Shown: piece by piece, positions 45,176 to 55,282 of the stretch | How the letters are laid out: every line of letters starts with the position of its first letter | Numbering within the stretch: the stretch's first letter is position 1 | NCBI RefSeq assembly: GCF_900177045.1 | Contig: NZ_LT841358.1 | Coordinates: forward strand, 1,389,396-1,453,395 | Direction of reading: 5' to 3' | Source: Candidatus Nitrosotalea okcheonensis | GTDB lineage: Archaea > Thermoproteota > Nitrososphaeria > Nitrososphaerales > Nitrosopumilaceae | DNA: 64,000 bases | Notes under the pieces: generated by a model | Told to the model about the DNA's origin: nothing | What the model saw: only the letters and a program-made list of their open reading frames with translations | The model's database searches: none | Position numbers and translations under genes: made by a program

Positions 45176-45655
45176 TTATCTCATAGTCTCAATCATGGTT
45201 TTTAGTTGTGAGATACTAGTTTCTCCTACTTTGTTTATTATTTTTACTTGTACTTGAAATTTTGATACTTGTTTTTTTGTAACTGTCAATATAGGATGCG
45301 GGCTTGAGGAACCAATAATTTTCTGGTCTGCATTAATTCCATTTTTATATAAACAGAGTAAAGAATCGCCTGGTTTGTGTCCAAGTGTATCTTTTCCACA
45401 TAGTATGATCGTGTCAATTTTCTCGTTTAATATTACAGATCTTACAAGAGAATCAATTCCTTTGTTTTCAGATAACAATCTTCCAGCTATTGCAACCTCT
45501 TTGATAATAGATGATTTTGAAATGTCTTTTAGTAGACTCATACTTGATAGGGTACAAATTGCTATGTTCGATTTTGGATTCCCAAAAAACATCTCATCCT
45601 CTATTGGAAGAAGAATCCTGCACAATTCTCCTGCAATATTTTCAATCAGATTCAT
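45176..45655 (-). CDS. MtrA-like corrinoid methyltransferase domain protein
   Basis: 159 aa resembling subunit A of tetrahydromethanopterin S-methyltransferase: AICTLSSMSLLKDI, EVAIAGRLLSENKGIDSLVRSVI, TIILCGKDTLGHKPGDSLLCLYKNGI. The cobamide-binding subunit appears alone here, with no other Mtr genes and no C-terminal anchor, so it is not a methanogenic complex. A role as a corrinoid protein in C1 transfer is inferred. Overlaps the DegT gene by 4 nt. Confidence 0.75.
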   Translation of the reverse strand: MNLIENIAGELCRILLPIEDEMFFGNPKSNIAICTLSSMSLLKDISKSSIIKEVAIAGRLLSENKGIDSLVRSVILNEKIDTIILCGKDTLGHKPGDSLLCLYKNGINADQKIIGSSSPHPILTVTKKQVSKFQVQVKIINKVGETSISQLKTMIETMR

Positions 45656-46737
45656 GCAATCAATTTGTGTAATGTCTTTGAAATGTAATGCAAGTCATTT
45701 TCTGTGACCAATGGATTCACTGGAAGACTGAGTACAGAGTTGGCAGCCCAGTCAGTAAGAGGAAGTTTGAGAGGTTTTTTATAAAACGGAGTTTTATGTA
45801 CTGGGATGGAATAGTATGCAGTTGCGCCTATTCCTTGTGAATTTAGCTGTTTCATTAGTTTATTACGATTTTTGGTGGCAATCGTATAAAGATACCAGTT
45901 TACATGTACATCATTTCTCTCTTGAGGCAATATGACGTCAAGATCAGACAAGAGTTCACTAAGAATCATCGCATTCTTTTTTCTCTTTTCCAAAAATTTT
46001 GTAAGTTTTCTCATCTGGACTTTGGCTAGTGCGGCACAAATTTCTGGGAGTCTTAGATTCAGTCCAAGTATTCGGGTGTCATATCCATGAAGCATTCCAT
46101 GATTTCTGATCTTGCGTAGTTTCTCAAAGAGATTTTTATCATCCGTAACTATAGCACCACCCTCTCCAGCAGTTATGACTTTAGCAGCATACATGCTAAA
46201 GCAGCCCATTTTTGAAAATGTTCCAGATTGTTTTTTCTTGTATGTAGTTCCTAGTGATTGACATGCGTCTTCAATTATCTCAAGATTATGCATGTTAGCA
46301 ATCTCAGAAATTTCATCCATGTATGCAAAATTTCCATATAGATGGACTGGCATTATTGCCTTGGATTTTTTTGTTATTTTCTTTTTAAGATCACTTGGAT
46401 CCATTGTATAATTTTCAGGACGTATATCAACAAACACCGGCTTTGCACCAACTGACAGAATGGAATTGGCAGTTGCTACAAATGTAAAAGATGGTATCAA
46501 AACCTCATCGCCTTGTTTTATGTCAAGAGCATAAAGTGCAGCTTGTAGAGCAGCTGTTCCAGAATTTACTGCTATTGCATATTTTGATTTTGTATATGAG
46601 GCTAAAAGTTGTTCAAACTCTTGTACTCTCCTTCCACCAGCATTTGCTGCAGTTGTTAGAGATTTCTCTGTTAATACAGAACATACTTCATTTATTTCGT
46701 CTTTTTCAATAATTGGTATATTTATTGGAATTTTCAA
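45652..46737 (-). CDS. DegT/DnrJ/EryC1-family sugar aminotransferase
   Basis: 361-aa PLP aminotransferase. NSGTAALQAALYAL (cofactor phosphate site, 59-72), VHLYGNFAYMDEI, EDACQSLG, and K186 in SMYAAKVITAGEGGAIVT as the Schiff-base lysine. Family members make amino-sugars for surface glycans. Usually linked to sugar nucleotide genes; none is close here. Confidence 0.9.
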   Translation of the reverse strand: MKIPINIPIIEKDEINEVCSVLTEKSLTTAANAGGRRVQEFEQLLASYTKSKYAIAVNSGTAALQAALYALDIKQGDEVLIPSFTFVATANSILSVGAKPVFVDIRPENYTMDPSDLKKKITKKSKAIMPVHLYGNFAYMDEISEIANMHNLEIIEDACQSLGTTYKKKQSGTFSKMGCFSMYAAKVITAGEGGAIVTDDKNLFEKLRKIRNHGMLHGYDTRILGLNLRLPEICAALAKVQMRKLTKFLEKRKKNAMILSELLSDLDVILPQERNDVHVNWYLYTIATKNRNKLMKQLNSQGIGATAYYSIPVHKTPFYKKPLKLPLTDWAANSVLSLPVNPLVTENDLHYISKTLHKLIA

Positions 46738-46806
46738 TAATACAATAGAAAATTTTCGCCATAATTAAACTTCCTAAATTAAAACCAATTTTTATATTTT
46801 GGAGAT

Positions 46807-47385
46807 ATGCATTGGAATCAAATGAAGGTACACCTGCAAGAAAATGATCCGAGTTACAAGATCTTCTTGTATGTTTTCTATGTTAGCGCGTTCATAATGT
46901 GTTCTATCACCATATTTGGATTCTATGCTATGATACAGGAATGGTCTACCAAGGGCACATATGTGATGGGTGAGGTACTTGTCAAGACAGAATTTCCAGC
47001 CCCACACTTTGCTAAATTACTAACATGGTTATTTTTTACATCAATTATTAGTTGGTATTGTGTTTCGCGAATAGGTTGGAAAAGAACAGTCACTGTTTCA
47101 AAATGGAAACTTGCAACGGTACAACTGATGCTCTTGGGGTTAGCAGTAATTACACTCTATGAAACAATTTACAACTTTATTCTATTGAGTTCCCAAATCA
47201 CTGCAGGAATGATAAATGGTGTTACTCCTAACATTGATTCTCTCACAGTAGCATATCCGGATCCAAATAGACCGTGGAATCTCATCTTTGCAACAAAGAT
47301 GTTTCTTGCAGCATTTCTGATAAGCACACATGCATTTTATCTCAGTACACGTCCTAGAAAGTCAGTTCAAGAACTTGATGCTTAA
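46807..47385 (+). CDS. Conserved membrane protein, four helices
   Basis: 192 aa with four hydrophobic segments (FLYVFYVSAFIMCSITIFGFYAM, LLTWLFFTSIISWYCVSRI, LATVQLMLLGLAVITLYETIYNFILL, IFATKMFLAAFLISTHAFYL). An external loop lies between helices 3 and 4 (TPNIDSLTVAYPDPNRPW). ATG preceded by TTTTTATATTTTGG. No family name known to me. Confidence 0.7.
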   Translation: MHWNQMKVHLQENDPSYKIFLYVFYVSAFIMCSITIFGFYAMIQEWSTKGTYVMGEVLVKTEFPAPHFAKLLTWLFFTSIISWYCVSRIGWKRTVTVSKWKLATVQLMLLGLAVITLYETIYNFILLSSQITAGMINGVTPNIDSLTVAYPDPNRPWNLIFATKMFLAAFLISTHAFYLSTRPRKSVQELDA

Positions 47386-47418
47386 ATTTATAGGAATACA
47401 TGTTGGAATCTGGCTGGA

Positions 47419-48474
47419 ATGGATGTAACAGAAAAAATCAAGCTTGTGAAAAGAGAGCCCACAGAAGAAGTGGTAACTGAAGAAGAGCTATTAAATCTGT
47501 TTAACACAAATTCACAACCCAAACACTACATTGGTCTTGAGATATCTGGTTTCATGCATTTGGGTAGTTTGATACTAACGGGATTCAAGATAAATGACTT
47601 TATCAAAGCTGGAGTAAAGTGTACGGTATTTTTGGCAGATTGGCACACTTATCTGAACAACAAACTTGACGGAGACTGGGATAAGATACGAATGGTATCA
47701 AAATACTATGCTGATGCATTCAAGATGTTTTGCCCTGGAGTTGAGATTGTGGAAGGCTCACAACTTTATGAATCAAGAAGAGGATATTGGTTAGACCTTG
47801 TCAAATTTTCAAAGAACATGTCTCTTGAGCGCACCATGCGTTCGATGACAATAATGGGAAGAAGTGCAGAGAAAGATAAGATTGACCTTGGTCAGCTTTT
47901 CTATCCCCCAATGCAAGCTGTAGACATCCATACAATGGATTTGGATATTGTACATGCTGGAATGGATCAAAGAAAAATACACATGCTTGTAAGAGAAATC
48001 TTCCCGAAAATGAAGTGGAAGGTACCAGTTGCAGTTCATCATCATATTCTTGCAGGACTTGGAGAGCCAGAGCCTATCTCAAATTCTGACTCAGATTTTG
48101 TGTCAAGCAAGATGAGCAAATCAAAATCTGCATCAGGAATATTTGTTCATGATACAGATGAAGAAATTAATTCAAAATTCAAAAAAGCGTGGTGCCCGGA
48201 GGGAATTGTAGATAAGAATCCAGTACTTGAGATCTCAAAACATATTATTTTTCATGAATTCGATGAAGTTATTGTAGAACGCCCTGCTAAATTTGGCGGC
48301 AACGTTACATATACAAATTATCAAGATTTAGAAACAGATTTTGCACAAAAAAAATTACATCCATCGGATCTAAAGGCTACAGTCTCCAAATATGTAACCA
48401 ATATAATCAAGCCGATAAGGGAAAAAATTGTCTTGACTGAAGAACTTTCAGAAGCAATAAAGAAAACTACTTGA
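47419..48474 (+). CDS. tyrS: Tyrosyl-tRNA synthetase, archaeal type
   Basis: 351 aa. Class I signatures: GFMHLGS (HIGH) and KMSKSKSASGI (KMSKS), plus AGMDQRKIHMLVRE for tyrosine recognition. Archaeal/eukaryotic form without a C-terminal S4 domain. The 3' end overlaps the converging oxidoreductase by 8 nt. Confidence 0.95.
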   Translation: MDVTEKIKLVKREPTEEVVTEEELLNLFNTNSQPKHYIGLEISGFMHLGSLILTGFKINDFIKAGVKCTVFLADWHTYLNNKLDGDWDKIRMVSKYYADAFKMFCPGVEIVEGSQLYESRRGYWLDLVKFSKNMSLERTMRSMTIMGRSAEKDKIDLGQLFYPPMQAVDIHTMDLDIVHAGMDQRKIHMLVREIFPKMKWKVPVAVHHHILAGLGEPEPISNSDSDFVSSKMSKSKSASGIFVHDTDEEINSKFKKAWCPEGIVDKNPVLEISKHIIFHEFDEVIVERPAKFGGNVTYTNYQDLETDFAQKKLHPSDLKATVSKYVTNIIKPIREKIVLTEELSEAIKKTT

Positions 48475-49447
48475 GAGTAGGTCTTACTTTTCTTGAAAAT
48501 AGTGACATCATCTCAAGTGATTTTGATAGCCCTATGAAATTAACAATAAAGTAATTTATTCCAATTTTCTGATATTGTTGCAAGTAATTACTTACCTCGT
48601 CTGGAGTACCTACTGCAATACTATCGGTTGAACGTATGATAAATTCTGCAATTGATTCGTTTTTCTTTTTTAGTTTTGATATAATATTTTTTACATCATC
48701 ACTATCTTTTCCAACCAAAATTCGTAACAATACAGAATTTTCTATTTCATCATAATTTCTTTTGACTAGTTTACAGTTCTCTTTTAATAGTTTTATTTTT
48801 TCTTCTAAAATTTCAGGTGTCCCAAATGGATGATTATACCTAGTAGCATGTCTTGCTGCAACCTTCATGAGACTTTTTCCTGCTCCACCTATCATAATTG
48901 GCGGGTGAGGTCGCTGAATGGGTTTTGGATCACAGATGGCATTTTTAATAGAATAATGTTTTCCTTTGAAGTTGGATTTTTGATTTTGCCACATCTTTTT
49001 GATTATTTTGATGGATTCATCAAGTTGTTCTACTCGTGTTACTAGATCATCAAACTTGTATCCATAGGAATCATACTCATATCCAAACCAGCCTGCTCCT
49101 ATACCAAACTCCAGCCTTCCATTGCTTATTGCATCAAGTGTTGATGTCATTTTTGCCAAAAGAGATGGATGCCTAAAGGAATTGGATGTTACTATCTGCC
49201 CTATTCGAAGTTTTGATGTTATTGAAGAAATTGCAGAAAGAAGTGTATAGGCTTCAAAAAAAGTCTTGGTACTATTATTTGATGGATGAGAAACAAAATG
49301 ATCATAGACATATCCTGCATCAAAGCCAAGATGTTCTGCAGCTAGTGCAATATTTTTTGAAAACAAAAATTGTTCATAAGGATTATCAGTGTGAAACTCA
49401 TCTAGCCATCCTTGTGGTATGGTTAGTCCAATCTGGACTGATGTCAT
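48467..49447 (-). CDS. LLM-class flavin/F420-dependent oxidoreductase
   Basis: 326-aa TIM barrel of the luciferase-like monooxygenase family: GYVYDHFVSHPS, RLEFGIGAGWFGYEYDSYGYKFDD, PHPPIMIGGAGKSLMKVAARHA. F420 is the likely cofactor in this lineage. Its start lies 2 nt from the cobJ stop, so the two are probably one transcript. Substrate unknown. Confidence 0.88.
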   Translation of the reverse strand: MTSVQIGLTIPQGWLDEFHTDNPYEQFLFSKNIALAAEHLGFDAGYVYDHFVSHPSNNSTKTFFEAYTLLSAISSITSKLRIGQIVTSNSFRHPSLLAKMTSTLDAISNGRLEFGIGAGWFGYEYDSYGYKFDDLVTRVEQLDESIKIIKKMWQNQKSNFKGKHYSIKNAICDPKPIQRPHPPIMIGGAGKSLMKVAARHATRYNHPFGTPEILEEKIKLLKENCKLVKRNYDEIENSVLLRILVGKDSDDVKNIISKLKKKNESIAEFIIRSTDSIAVGTPDEVSNYLQQYQKIGINYFIVNFIGLSKSLEMMSLFSRKVRPTLK

Positions 49448-49448
49448 G

Positions 49449-50237
49449 TTATTTTCGGGTCTGCTGCGGCTCTACAATATTATATTTTGATGTATAACCA
49501 CGGGGATTTATCATCAAATCTTTGTACATAAAAGTCGAAGAATTACCAATTATCACAGTAGTGATCATGCCAAGCTTGTCATTGTGTTTTTCCATGCTTT
49601 CCAAATCGGTTAGAACGATTTCTTCTGATTCACGAAATGCACCCTTTACAATTGCTACTGGTGTATTTGGCGATCTGTATTTTAGAAGAAGTTTTCGAGT
49701 ATCTTGCAATTGATGAATCCTTTTTTTGCTTGCAGGATTGTATATTACAATAACAAAATCACCCTGCGCTGCTGCTTCTACTCTCTTTGTTATAATCTCC
49801 CAAGGTACAAGCAGATCACTCATGCTTACTACAGCAAAATCTGTCATGAGAGGAGAACCAACTAGTGCAGCACAAGAATTGAGCGATGAAACTCCCGGAA
49901 CTATTTCAACATGAAGACCAATTTTTCTGTCCCATCCCTCTTCTGCCAAAATTTCATAGATCAGGCCTGCCATACCATATATTCCCGGATCTCCACTTGA
50001 TACAAGCGATACTATCTTTCCAGATTTTGCAAGATCGATACACTGGTGTGCCCTTTCAACTTCTTGTGTCATTGCATATCTGTGAACTTCTTTTCCTTCT
50101 ATCAGATCCGCAACCAAGTTAACATATGTTTCATAGCCAACAATTGTGTTACTTTCTTCAATTGCTTGCTTTGCGCGAAAAGTCATATGGTCATGATGAC
50201 CAGGACCTACACCTACAATAAACAGCTTGCCGGTCAT
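49449..50237 (-). CDS. cobJ: Precorrin-3B C17-methyltransferase
   Basis: 262 aa, SAM-dependent tetrapyrrole methylase. FIVGVGPGHHDHMTFRAKQAI (SAM-binding start), SSGDPGIYGMAGLIYE and VPGVSSLNSCAALVGSPLMTDFAVVSMSD are diagnostic for CobJ/CbiH. Acts in corrin ring contraction. With bluB and nicO it points to complete cobalamin synthesis in this organism. Confidence 0.92.
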   Translation of the reverse strand: MTGKLFIVGVGPGHHDHMTFRAKQAIEESNTIVGYETYVNLVADLIEGKEVHRYAMTQEVERAHQCIDLAKSGKIVSLVSSGDPGIYGMAGLIYEILAEEGWDRKIGLHVEIVPGVSSLNSCAALVGSPLMTDFAVVSMSDLLVPWEIITKRVEAAAQGDFVIVIYNPASKKRIHQLQDTRKLLLKYRSPNTPVAIVKGAFRESEEIVLTDLESMEKHNDKLGMITTVIIGNSSTFMYKDLMINPRGYTSKYNIVEPQQTRK

Positions 50238-50281
50238 GTATAGTAGAGATTTTCAAAGTAAATTTATCCCTTTTGATGTTT

Positions 50282-51730
50282 TCATTGAGTTATGATTGGG
50301 CAATCAAGAATGTAACTGTTGCCAAGAGTTGTTGCTTCCCGTACTGTGATATTTCCTGCGGATCGTTCATATTCAATATCATTTTTATTTTCTAAAACTT
50401 TTGCATTGCTTGGATCGTTCCAATTTATTATTGAAATTTTACAGATAGGACTGTAAGTAGAATCCCCTGGTTGTGCACTAGAAATTCCTTCTTGATAACC
50501 AAATGGTCCTGCACCTTGCAAACCATTAGTAAAGTGATAGACATCTCTTGCTGACAAGCCAAGAAGTGAAAGTGAAGGAATGTATTGAATTCCCATAGTC
50601 TGTGCAGGTCCTTTAGGAGTTCCCGCAGTAATGATATAGTATATTGTCTTTCCATCTGGTCCCCATCCTCTATGTCCAACAAAGGTTGCAGTCATACTAT
50701 TTACATTGATATCAAGTACTTGTCCATTCAAATACGATGTCTGATCTGACAATATCTTATTGGCTCTTACATTCAATGTACCTCCATTCCAGATTACTTG
50801 GGGAGTATTCAAGATTGTATCAGTGACAGTCAGTTTTATTTTTCCAGTCATGTTTGCATCAAGAATCGCTTGTGTAGAATTAAGAAGAAATGGTCCTCGT
50901 CCTATATTCCACGATACCTGAATTACCTTGCTTAATGGACTATATTGATTGTCAGAGGGGGTAAACGATAACACATCATTTTGATATCCTTGTGTTCCAT
51001 TCCCAGTGATACCGTTTGTAAAGATGAAGATGTTATCAAATGATGTAATTGGAGCATGAGCCAATACTGGCGATAGTTGAACCTTCCAGTTTTGTTTGTC
51101 CGATATTGTATTTGCTACAAGATTATTGCTTGAATCTGTTATGATATAATAAACAGCCCTTCCATTGACCAGTCCCTCATGCATAGGTATCTGTACTGGA
51201 ATTGTGCTTTCTGCTAGTTTGAGTGTATAATTTTCCGTTAATGGTGTAATGGTAGCTTGAATAACATCAGGAGTTGTTACCCTTATCCATCCGTCTACAC
51301 TCACGGTAGCAGTAAACTGGCTAGAATTTGTTGAATAAAGGCCTATTGCAGATCCTGCAAAATCCATACTGCCACCAGTTGAATTTGTGTCAATTGTTGT
51401 CTGGGCATAAAGTGTATTGCCATCCACTGTCCAAATTGGTTGTCCCTTTGAATCATTCTTGTTAATTTGATGTAGAATAACAATTTGAACAGGCTGACTT
51501 GAACTGTATGTAATTGTTCCATGGTAAATGGAACCGCTGTTTGGCGGCAACACTATTGCTATCTGTTCATTACTGTGACCAATTCCAGGATCTTGTATGG
51601 ATGTGATTGTTTTGGTGAATTGGATTTTCTTTATTGAACCAGCATTAGCGAGTTGATCATTGAATAATGATAATGAAGCTACAAGGCCTCCAATTATGAT
51701 AATAATTGCTAAAAGTAAAAATCTGTTCAT
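50282..51730 (-). CDS. Large secreted protein with beta-sandwich repeats
   Basis: 482 aa with a signal sequence (FLLLAIIIIIGGLVASLSLFNDQLANA) and repeated segments: two related blocks contain FTNGITGNGTQGYQNDVLSFTPSDNQYSPLSKVIQVSWNIGR and HFTNGLQGAGPFGYQEGISSAQPGDSTYSPICKISIINWND. The duplication suggests two copies of one domain. No C-terminal anchor. Function unknown; archaeal exoprotein. Confidence 0.75.
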   Translation of the reverse strand: MNRFLLLAIIIIIGGLVASLSLFNDQLANAGSIKKIQFTKTITSIQDPGIGHSNEQIAIVLPPNSGSIYHGTITYSSSQPVQIVILHQINKNDSKGQPIWTVDGNTLYAQTTIDTNSTGGSMDFAGSAIGLYSTNSSQFTATVSVDGWIRVTTPDVIQATITPLTENYTLKLAESTIPVQIPMHEGLVNGRAVYYIITDSSNNLVANTISDKQNWKVQLSPVLAHAPITSFDNIFIFTNGITGNGTQGYQNDVLSFTPSDNQYSPLSKVIQVSWNIGRGPFLLNSTQAILDANMTGKIKLTVTDTILNTPQVIWNGGTLNVRANKILSDQTSYLNGQVLDINVNSMTATFVGHRGWGPDGKTIYYIITAGTPKGPAQTMGIQYIPSLSLLGLSARDVYHFTNGLQGAGPFGYQEGISSAQPGDSTYSPICKISIINWNDPSNAKVLENKNDIEYERSAGNITVREATTLGNSYILDCPIITQ

Positions 51731-51780
51731 GTTCTATGAACATCTAATTTACATAAATATGCTTTTAGAAAGAAGTTGGA

Positions 51781-53178
51781 TCACTTGCCAAGATTAAACT
51801 CGTCATGCAATGCCTGTACTGCTGCATTACAATCAGAGTCTTTGACTACAAATGCAAGATTAAGCTCAGACGAACCTTGGGCTATCATTATTACATTTAC
51901 ACCTTTTTTTGCTACAGCTGTGAATACTTTGGAGGCAACACCTGTAATTCCCCTCATCCCAGAACCAATGAGAGCCAAGATGGAGACATCTACTGTAACA
52001 TCTACTTTTTTAATGACTTTACCAAGCAAGTTCATTTCAAGTGCATTTACGGCCTTGTCCAAATCATTCTTCTTCACTATAATTGATATGGATGACTCGG
52101 ATGGACTTTGAGATATCATCATTATGTTAATACCTTCTTTTGCAAGTATTGAAAATATTGTAGCTGCAGTACCAGGTGCACCAACCATACTTCCACCCCT
52201 AACATCGATTAGTCCGGTATGCCTTATTGTGCTGACACATTTTACAGTCTTTTGTGTATCAGCTTGAGGGGTAGCAGTAACCAGCGTACCTAGATTACCA
52301 ATGTTAAACGTATTTCTTATACGCAACGGAATTTTTTTTGCGACAAGCGGCTCAAGTGCTCTTGGATGAATGTATTTTGCACCAAACAATGCCATTTCCA
52401 TTGCTTCAATGTATGATACCTCCTTGATCAGTTTAGCATCTTTTACAATCTTTGGATCAGTTGTCATCAAACCGTCTACATCGCTCATTAACCAGACTTC
52501 GTCTGCTTTTATGCTTGATGCAATAATAGTTGCAGTATAATCAGACCCACCTCTTCCAAATGTAGTTATGTTGCCATGCTGATCGGCTCCAGCAAATCCT
52601 CCAATTATTGGCATGGCTTTCTTTTGTAAAAGATCTTCTACAGTATGAGATACATGCAAGCGTGTTGTATCCATGAGTGGCTTTGCCCCTCCAAAATTAG
52701 AATCAGTAACTATTCCTACATCTTTTCCTGTAAGTGGTACCGCCTTTACACCCATCTCATTTAATGTAAATGCAACCAAGTTTATGGATAATCTTTCACC
52801 AAATGAGATCATGTAATCAGAAGACCGCGGTGTGACCTCTCCAAGTAACAACATTCCATGCAACAGATCCTCAAATTCATCAAGATCTGCCTTCATTTTG
52901 CTGATCAAGTCTTTTTTTATTTTTGCGTTCTTTACACATTGTTCTGCAATATCAGTATGCATCTTGATGATTTTCTTTGCAAGCGAACTTGCAGCTTCCT
53001 TGTTTCTATTTTGAATCAGATGTGTTATTCTGATTAAATCATCTGTAACTCCGCTTATGGCAGAAAACACTGGAATGATTTTGTGTTCTTTTGTTAGTTT
53101 TTTTATCAGAGTTGAAACATTTTGTATATTTTGCGGGGAGGAGACAGAAGTTCCACCGAATTTTAGAACAAGTTTCAA
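51781..53178 (-). CDS. lysC: Aspartate kinase
   Basis: 465 aa. LVLKFGGTSVSSPQNI at the N-terminus, FGRGGSDYTATIIAS and EVWLMSDVDGLMTTDPK in the kinase domain, and two ACT domains (about 310-465: GAPGTAATIFSILAKEGINIMMISQSPSES; MRGITGVASKVFTAVAKKGVNVIMIAQGSSELN) for amino acid feedback. First step from aspartate to Thr, Met and Lys. Downstream of pcna on the same strand, 36-nt gap. Confidence 0.95.
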   Translation of the reverse strand: MKLVLKFGGTSVSSPQNIQNVSTLIKKLTKEHKIIPVFSAISGVTDDLIRITHLIQNRNKEAASSLAKKIIKMHTDIAEQCVKNAKIKKDLISKMKADLDEFEDLLHGMLLLGEVTPRSSDYMISFGERLSINLVAFTLNEMGVKAVPLTGKDVGIVTDSNFGGAKPLMDTTRLHVSHTVEDLLQKKAMPIIGGFAGADQHGNITTFGRGGSDYTATIIASSIKADEVWLMSDVDGLMTTDPKIVKDAKLIKEVSYIEAMEMALFGAKYIHPRALEPLVAKKIPLRIRNTFNIGNLGTLVTATPQADTQKTVKCVSTIRHTGLIDVRGGSMVGAPGTAATIFSILAKEGINIMMISQSPSESSISIIVKKNDLDKAVNALEMNLLGKVIKKVDVTVDVSILALIGSGMRGITGVASKVFTAVAKKGVNVIMIAQGSSELNLAFVVKDSDCNAAVQALHDEFNLGK

Positions 53179-53214
53179 ATCAGTTTAACCTCGTCCCATT
53201 ATCCTTAAAATCTT

Positions 53215-53961
53215 TTAACTCTCAACTCTAGGAGCAAGGTAAAAGTGAATTCTTCCTATGTTTGCTACCTTAAATTCTAATCTAAGCGGCATTTTACTCG
53301 AAAATTCGCAAATCACTGTGCCTGCTACAGTACCTATTGCTTTCACTATACTATTGAGATATTCCAAGCTGTAGGTTGCATTACTATCTTCTTTTACCTC
53401 AATTTCTGGCATTTCAGGCATTCCTTTTTCTAGTGTTATGATTGCCTCGCCAGAATCACCACGTCCTGAAAATTCTGCTTTTGTGGAATTAGCATTAATG
53501 GACAAGTATTCTGAAACTACTTGTATATCACCAAGTATTTTGTCAAATTCTGTAGATAGTACACCAACTTTTGCATTGTAGGTAATTTTCGGAAGTGGTG
53601 TATCAGTTGCTGAACTTTCAATCAATCGCATTTTGTATTTCTTATTTTTACCTATTGTAACAAGTAAAAGCTTGTCTTCAGAAATATTGATTTCTATATT
53701 GTCTTTTTTATCAGCTCTTTTGATCAGTTTTGAGAACTCGTCTATTCGTACTCCAAACTTGACATCTTCGTCACAAACATATTTTTCAAATGCAGAATTA
53801 GGCCAAGCAATATCGATTAATGCTACGTGTGATGGATCCATTCCGCGGAAGGCAATTCCTTCACCAGTAGCTTCGAATGTAGCTTCTTCAACTAGGGTTG
53901 ATATGGCAGAGATGACTGCTTTCCATTCTTCAGAACCCCCAGTCTTTGCAGAAAATACCAA
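53215..53961 (-). CDS. pcn: DNA polymerase sliding clamp (PCNA)
   Basis: 248 aa, two-domain clamp fold: FRGMDPSHVALIDIAWPNSAFEKYVCDEDVKFGVRIDEFSKLIKRA, the interdomain loop near LVTIGKNKKYKMRLIE, and MPLRLEFKVANIGRIHFYLAPR at the C-terminus. TTG start at 53961. The tnpB stop is only 7 bp upstream on the same strand. A TATA-like GGTTTAAC at 53990-53997 lies in the last codons of tnpB and could be the pcn promoter. Confidence 0.95.
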   Translation of the reverse strand: MVFSAKTGGSEEWKAVISAISTLVEEATFEATGEGIAFRGMDPSHVALIDIAWPNSAFEKYVCDEDVKFGVRIDEFSKLIKRADKKDNIEINISEDKLLLVTIGKNKKYKMRLIESSATDTPLPKITYNAKVGVLSTEFDKILGDIQVVSEYLSINANSTKAEFSGRGDSGEAIITLEKGMPEMPEIEVKEDSNATYSLEYLNSIVKAIGTVAGTVICEFSSKMPLRLEFKVANIGRIHFYLAPRVES

Positions 53962-53967
53962 ACTTAC

Positions 53968-55191
53968 TCACATCTCCAGAATGTTCAAGTTAAACCTTAT
54001 GCGGGTTCTGTCAAGTTTACAGCTCGCGTCTTTAAACTCGACTTGCTTCCATCTACTTGCAGGATTAATGGCCGTAAGTTTTCCATCTTCTCCCTTCATC
54101 GCTTCTTCTGGAAGCCCTCTAGGATGGCAAAACCTACTCCACCCCTTGTAAGATATGTTCATGGATGCAACAACATCGCGGTCCATTGATCTCTTACAAT
54201 TATTGCACAACAATTTACGAAGTTGTAACCTGTCCTCTTGGATTCTATCTCTGCACATTGGACAGAGTTGGCTGGTGCGTTTTGGATCTACAAATTTTAC
54301 TGGAATCCCTTCCCATGATGCCTTATACTGGATCTGCCGTTGCAACTCATAGAACGACCATGAGTTTAATCTTCTTCGATACTTGTTTCCCTGACCATTT
54401 CCCTTTCTGTATAATTTTCTTATTCCCTTTAGATCCTCCAAAACTATCATTGACTTTGATTCTACTGCCTTTTTGACAATGTCTTTTGAGATTATGTGTA
54501 GATGTTGCTGGATTCTCCTTGTTCTCCTGTTTCCAAGCCTTTTTTAGAAATGCCTCTTTACTCTTACATCAAATCTTTTAAAAGACGATATCACGTGAGA
54601 TGTGTTTTCCTTTATTGATAATAACTTGCTAGTCTTGTACATTACAGTTTGATTTGGAGTTGATATTGTTATGTTTCTCAAGTTCCTGTCTATCCCAATC
54701 ACGTTTTCTGGAATGATTTGCTCTACTTGTTTTCTTACTGAGATTGATACTGAACCAGGTGTTATCACAAATGACCTTGGTTCTGCATTTTCCAGTTGTG
54801 ACATGGTGTACTCATTTAGTTTGACCAAGAACTTGTCACCATTTGAGGTTGGAAATGAAAGCAACATTCCATTTATTTTGAATCCATAGCATGATACAAG
54901 ATACAATTTTTTGACATAGGGTGATTTTGGATTTCTGCCTTTCTTGATGTCTCTTTTTCTCTGAGCTAGTCTGCCCATAGCCTGTGACATTGCAATAAGT
55001 TTGTATTTTGATTGTATTTGGTATTTGTCTAAATCTCTGTAATGTAAAGATGAAAACTTACCTAATGTTGAGATATTATCCTCAAGACCGATTCTTATAC
55101 ATTCATTCACCATTTGTTGAAATGTTTTCATCATATTACCAAGTTCTGTGGTTGGTGTGAACTGTTGTCTTACTGCTTTGTATGCTAACAA
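53968..55191 (-). pseudogene. tnpB: IS200/IS605-family TnpB interrupted by one in-frame stop
   Basis: One frame of 408 codons with a single TAA at codon 216 (54544-54546); both sides are in register. All RuvC residues are present: D168 in GIDRNLRN, E252 in VLEDLKG, D339 in MDRDVVASMN. The zinc knuckle C310/C313/C329/C332 is intact. No TnpA and no clear terminal hairpins were found. TTG start at 55191. TnpB is an RNA-guided nuclease. The stop splits it into a 215-aa N-terminal and a 160-aa C-terminal frame with its own ATG (54450). It interrupts a likely rpoL-tfs-pcn cluster. Confidence 0.85.
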
Positions 55192-55282
55192 GTAGTAGTT
55201 CTATTAACATCGCCTAGTAAATCAGAAGGTTGTTTCATAATAACTGCGATCTATTTGATGATTATAAGAAATCGAATGATAC

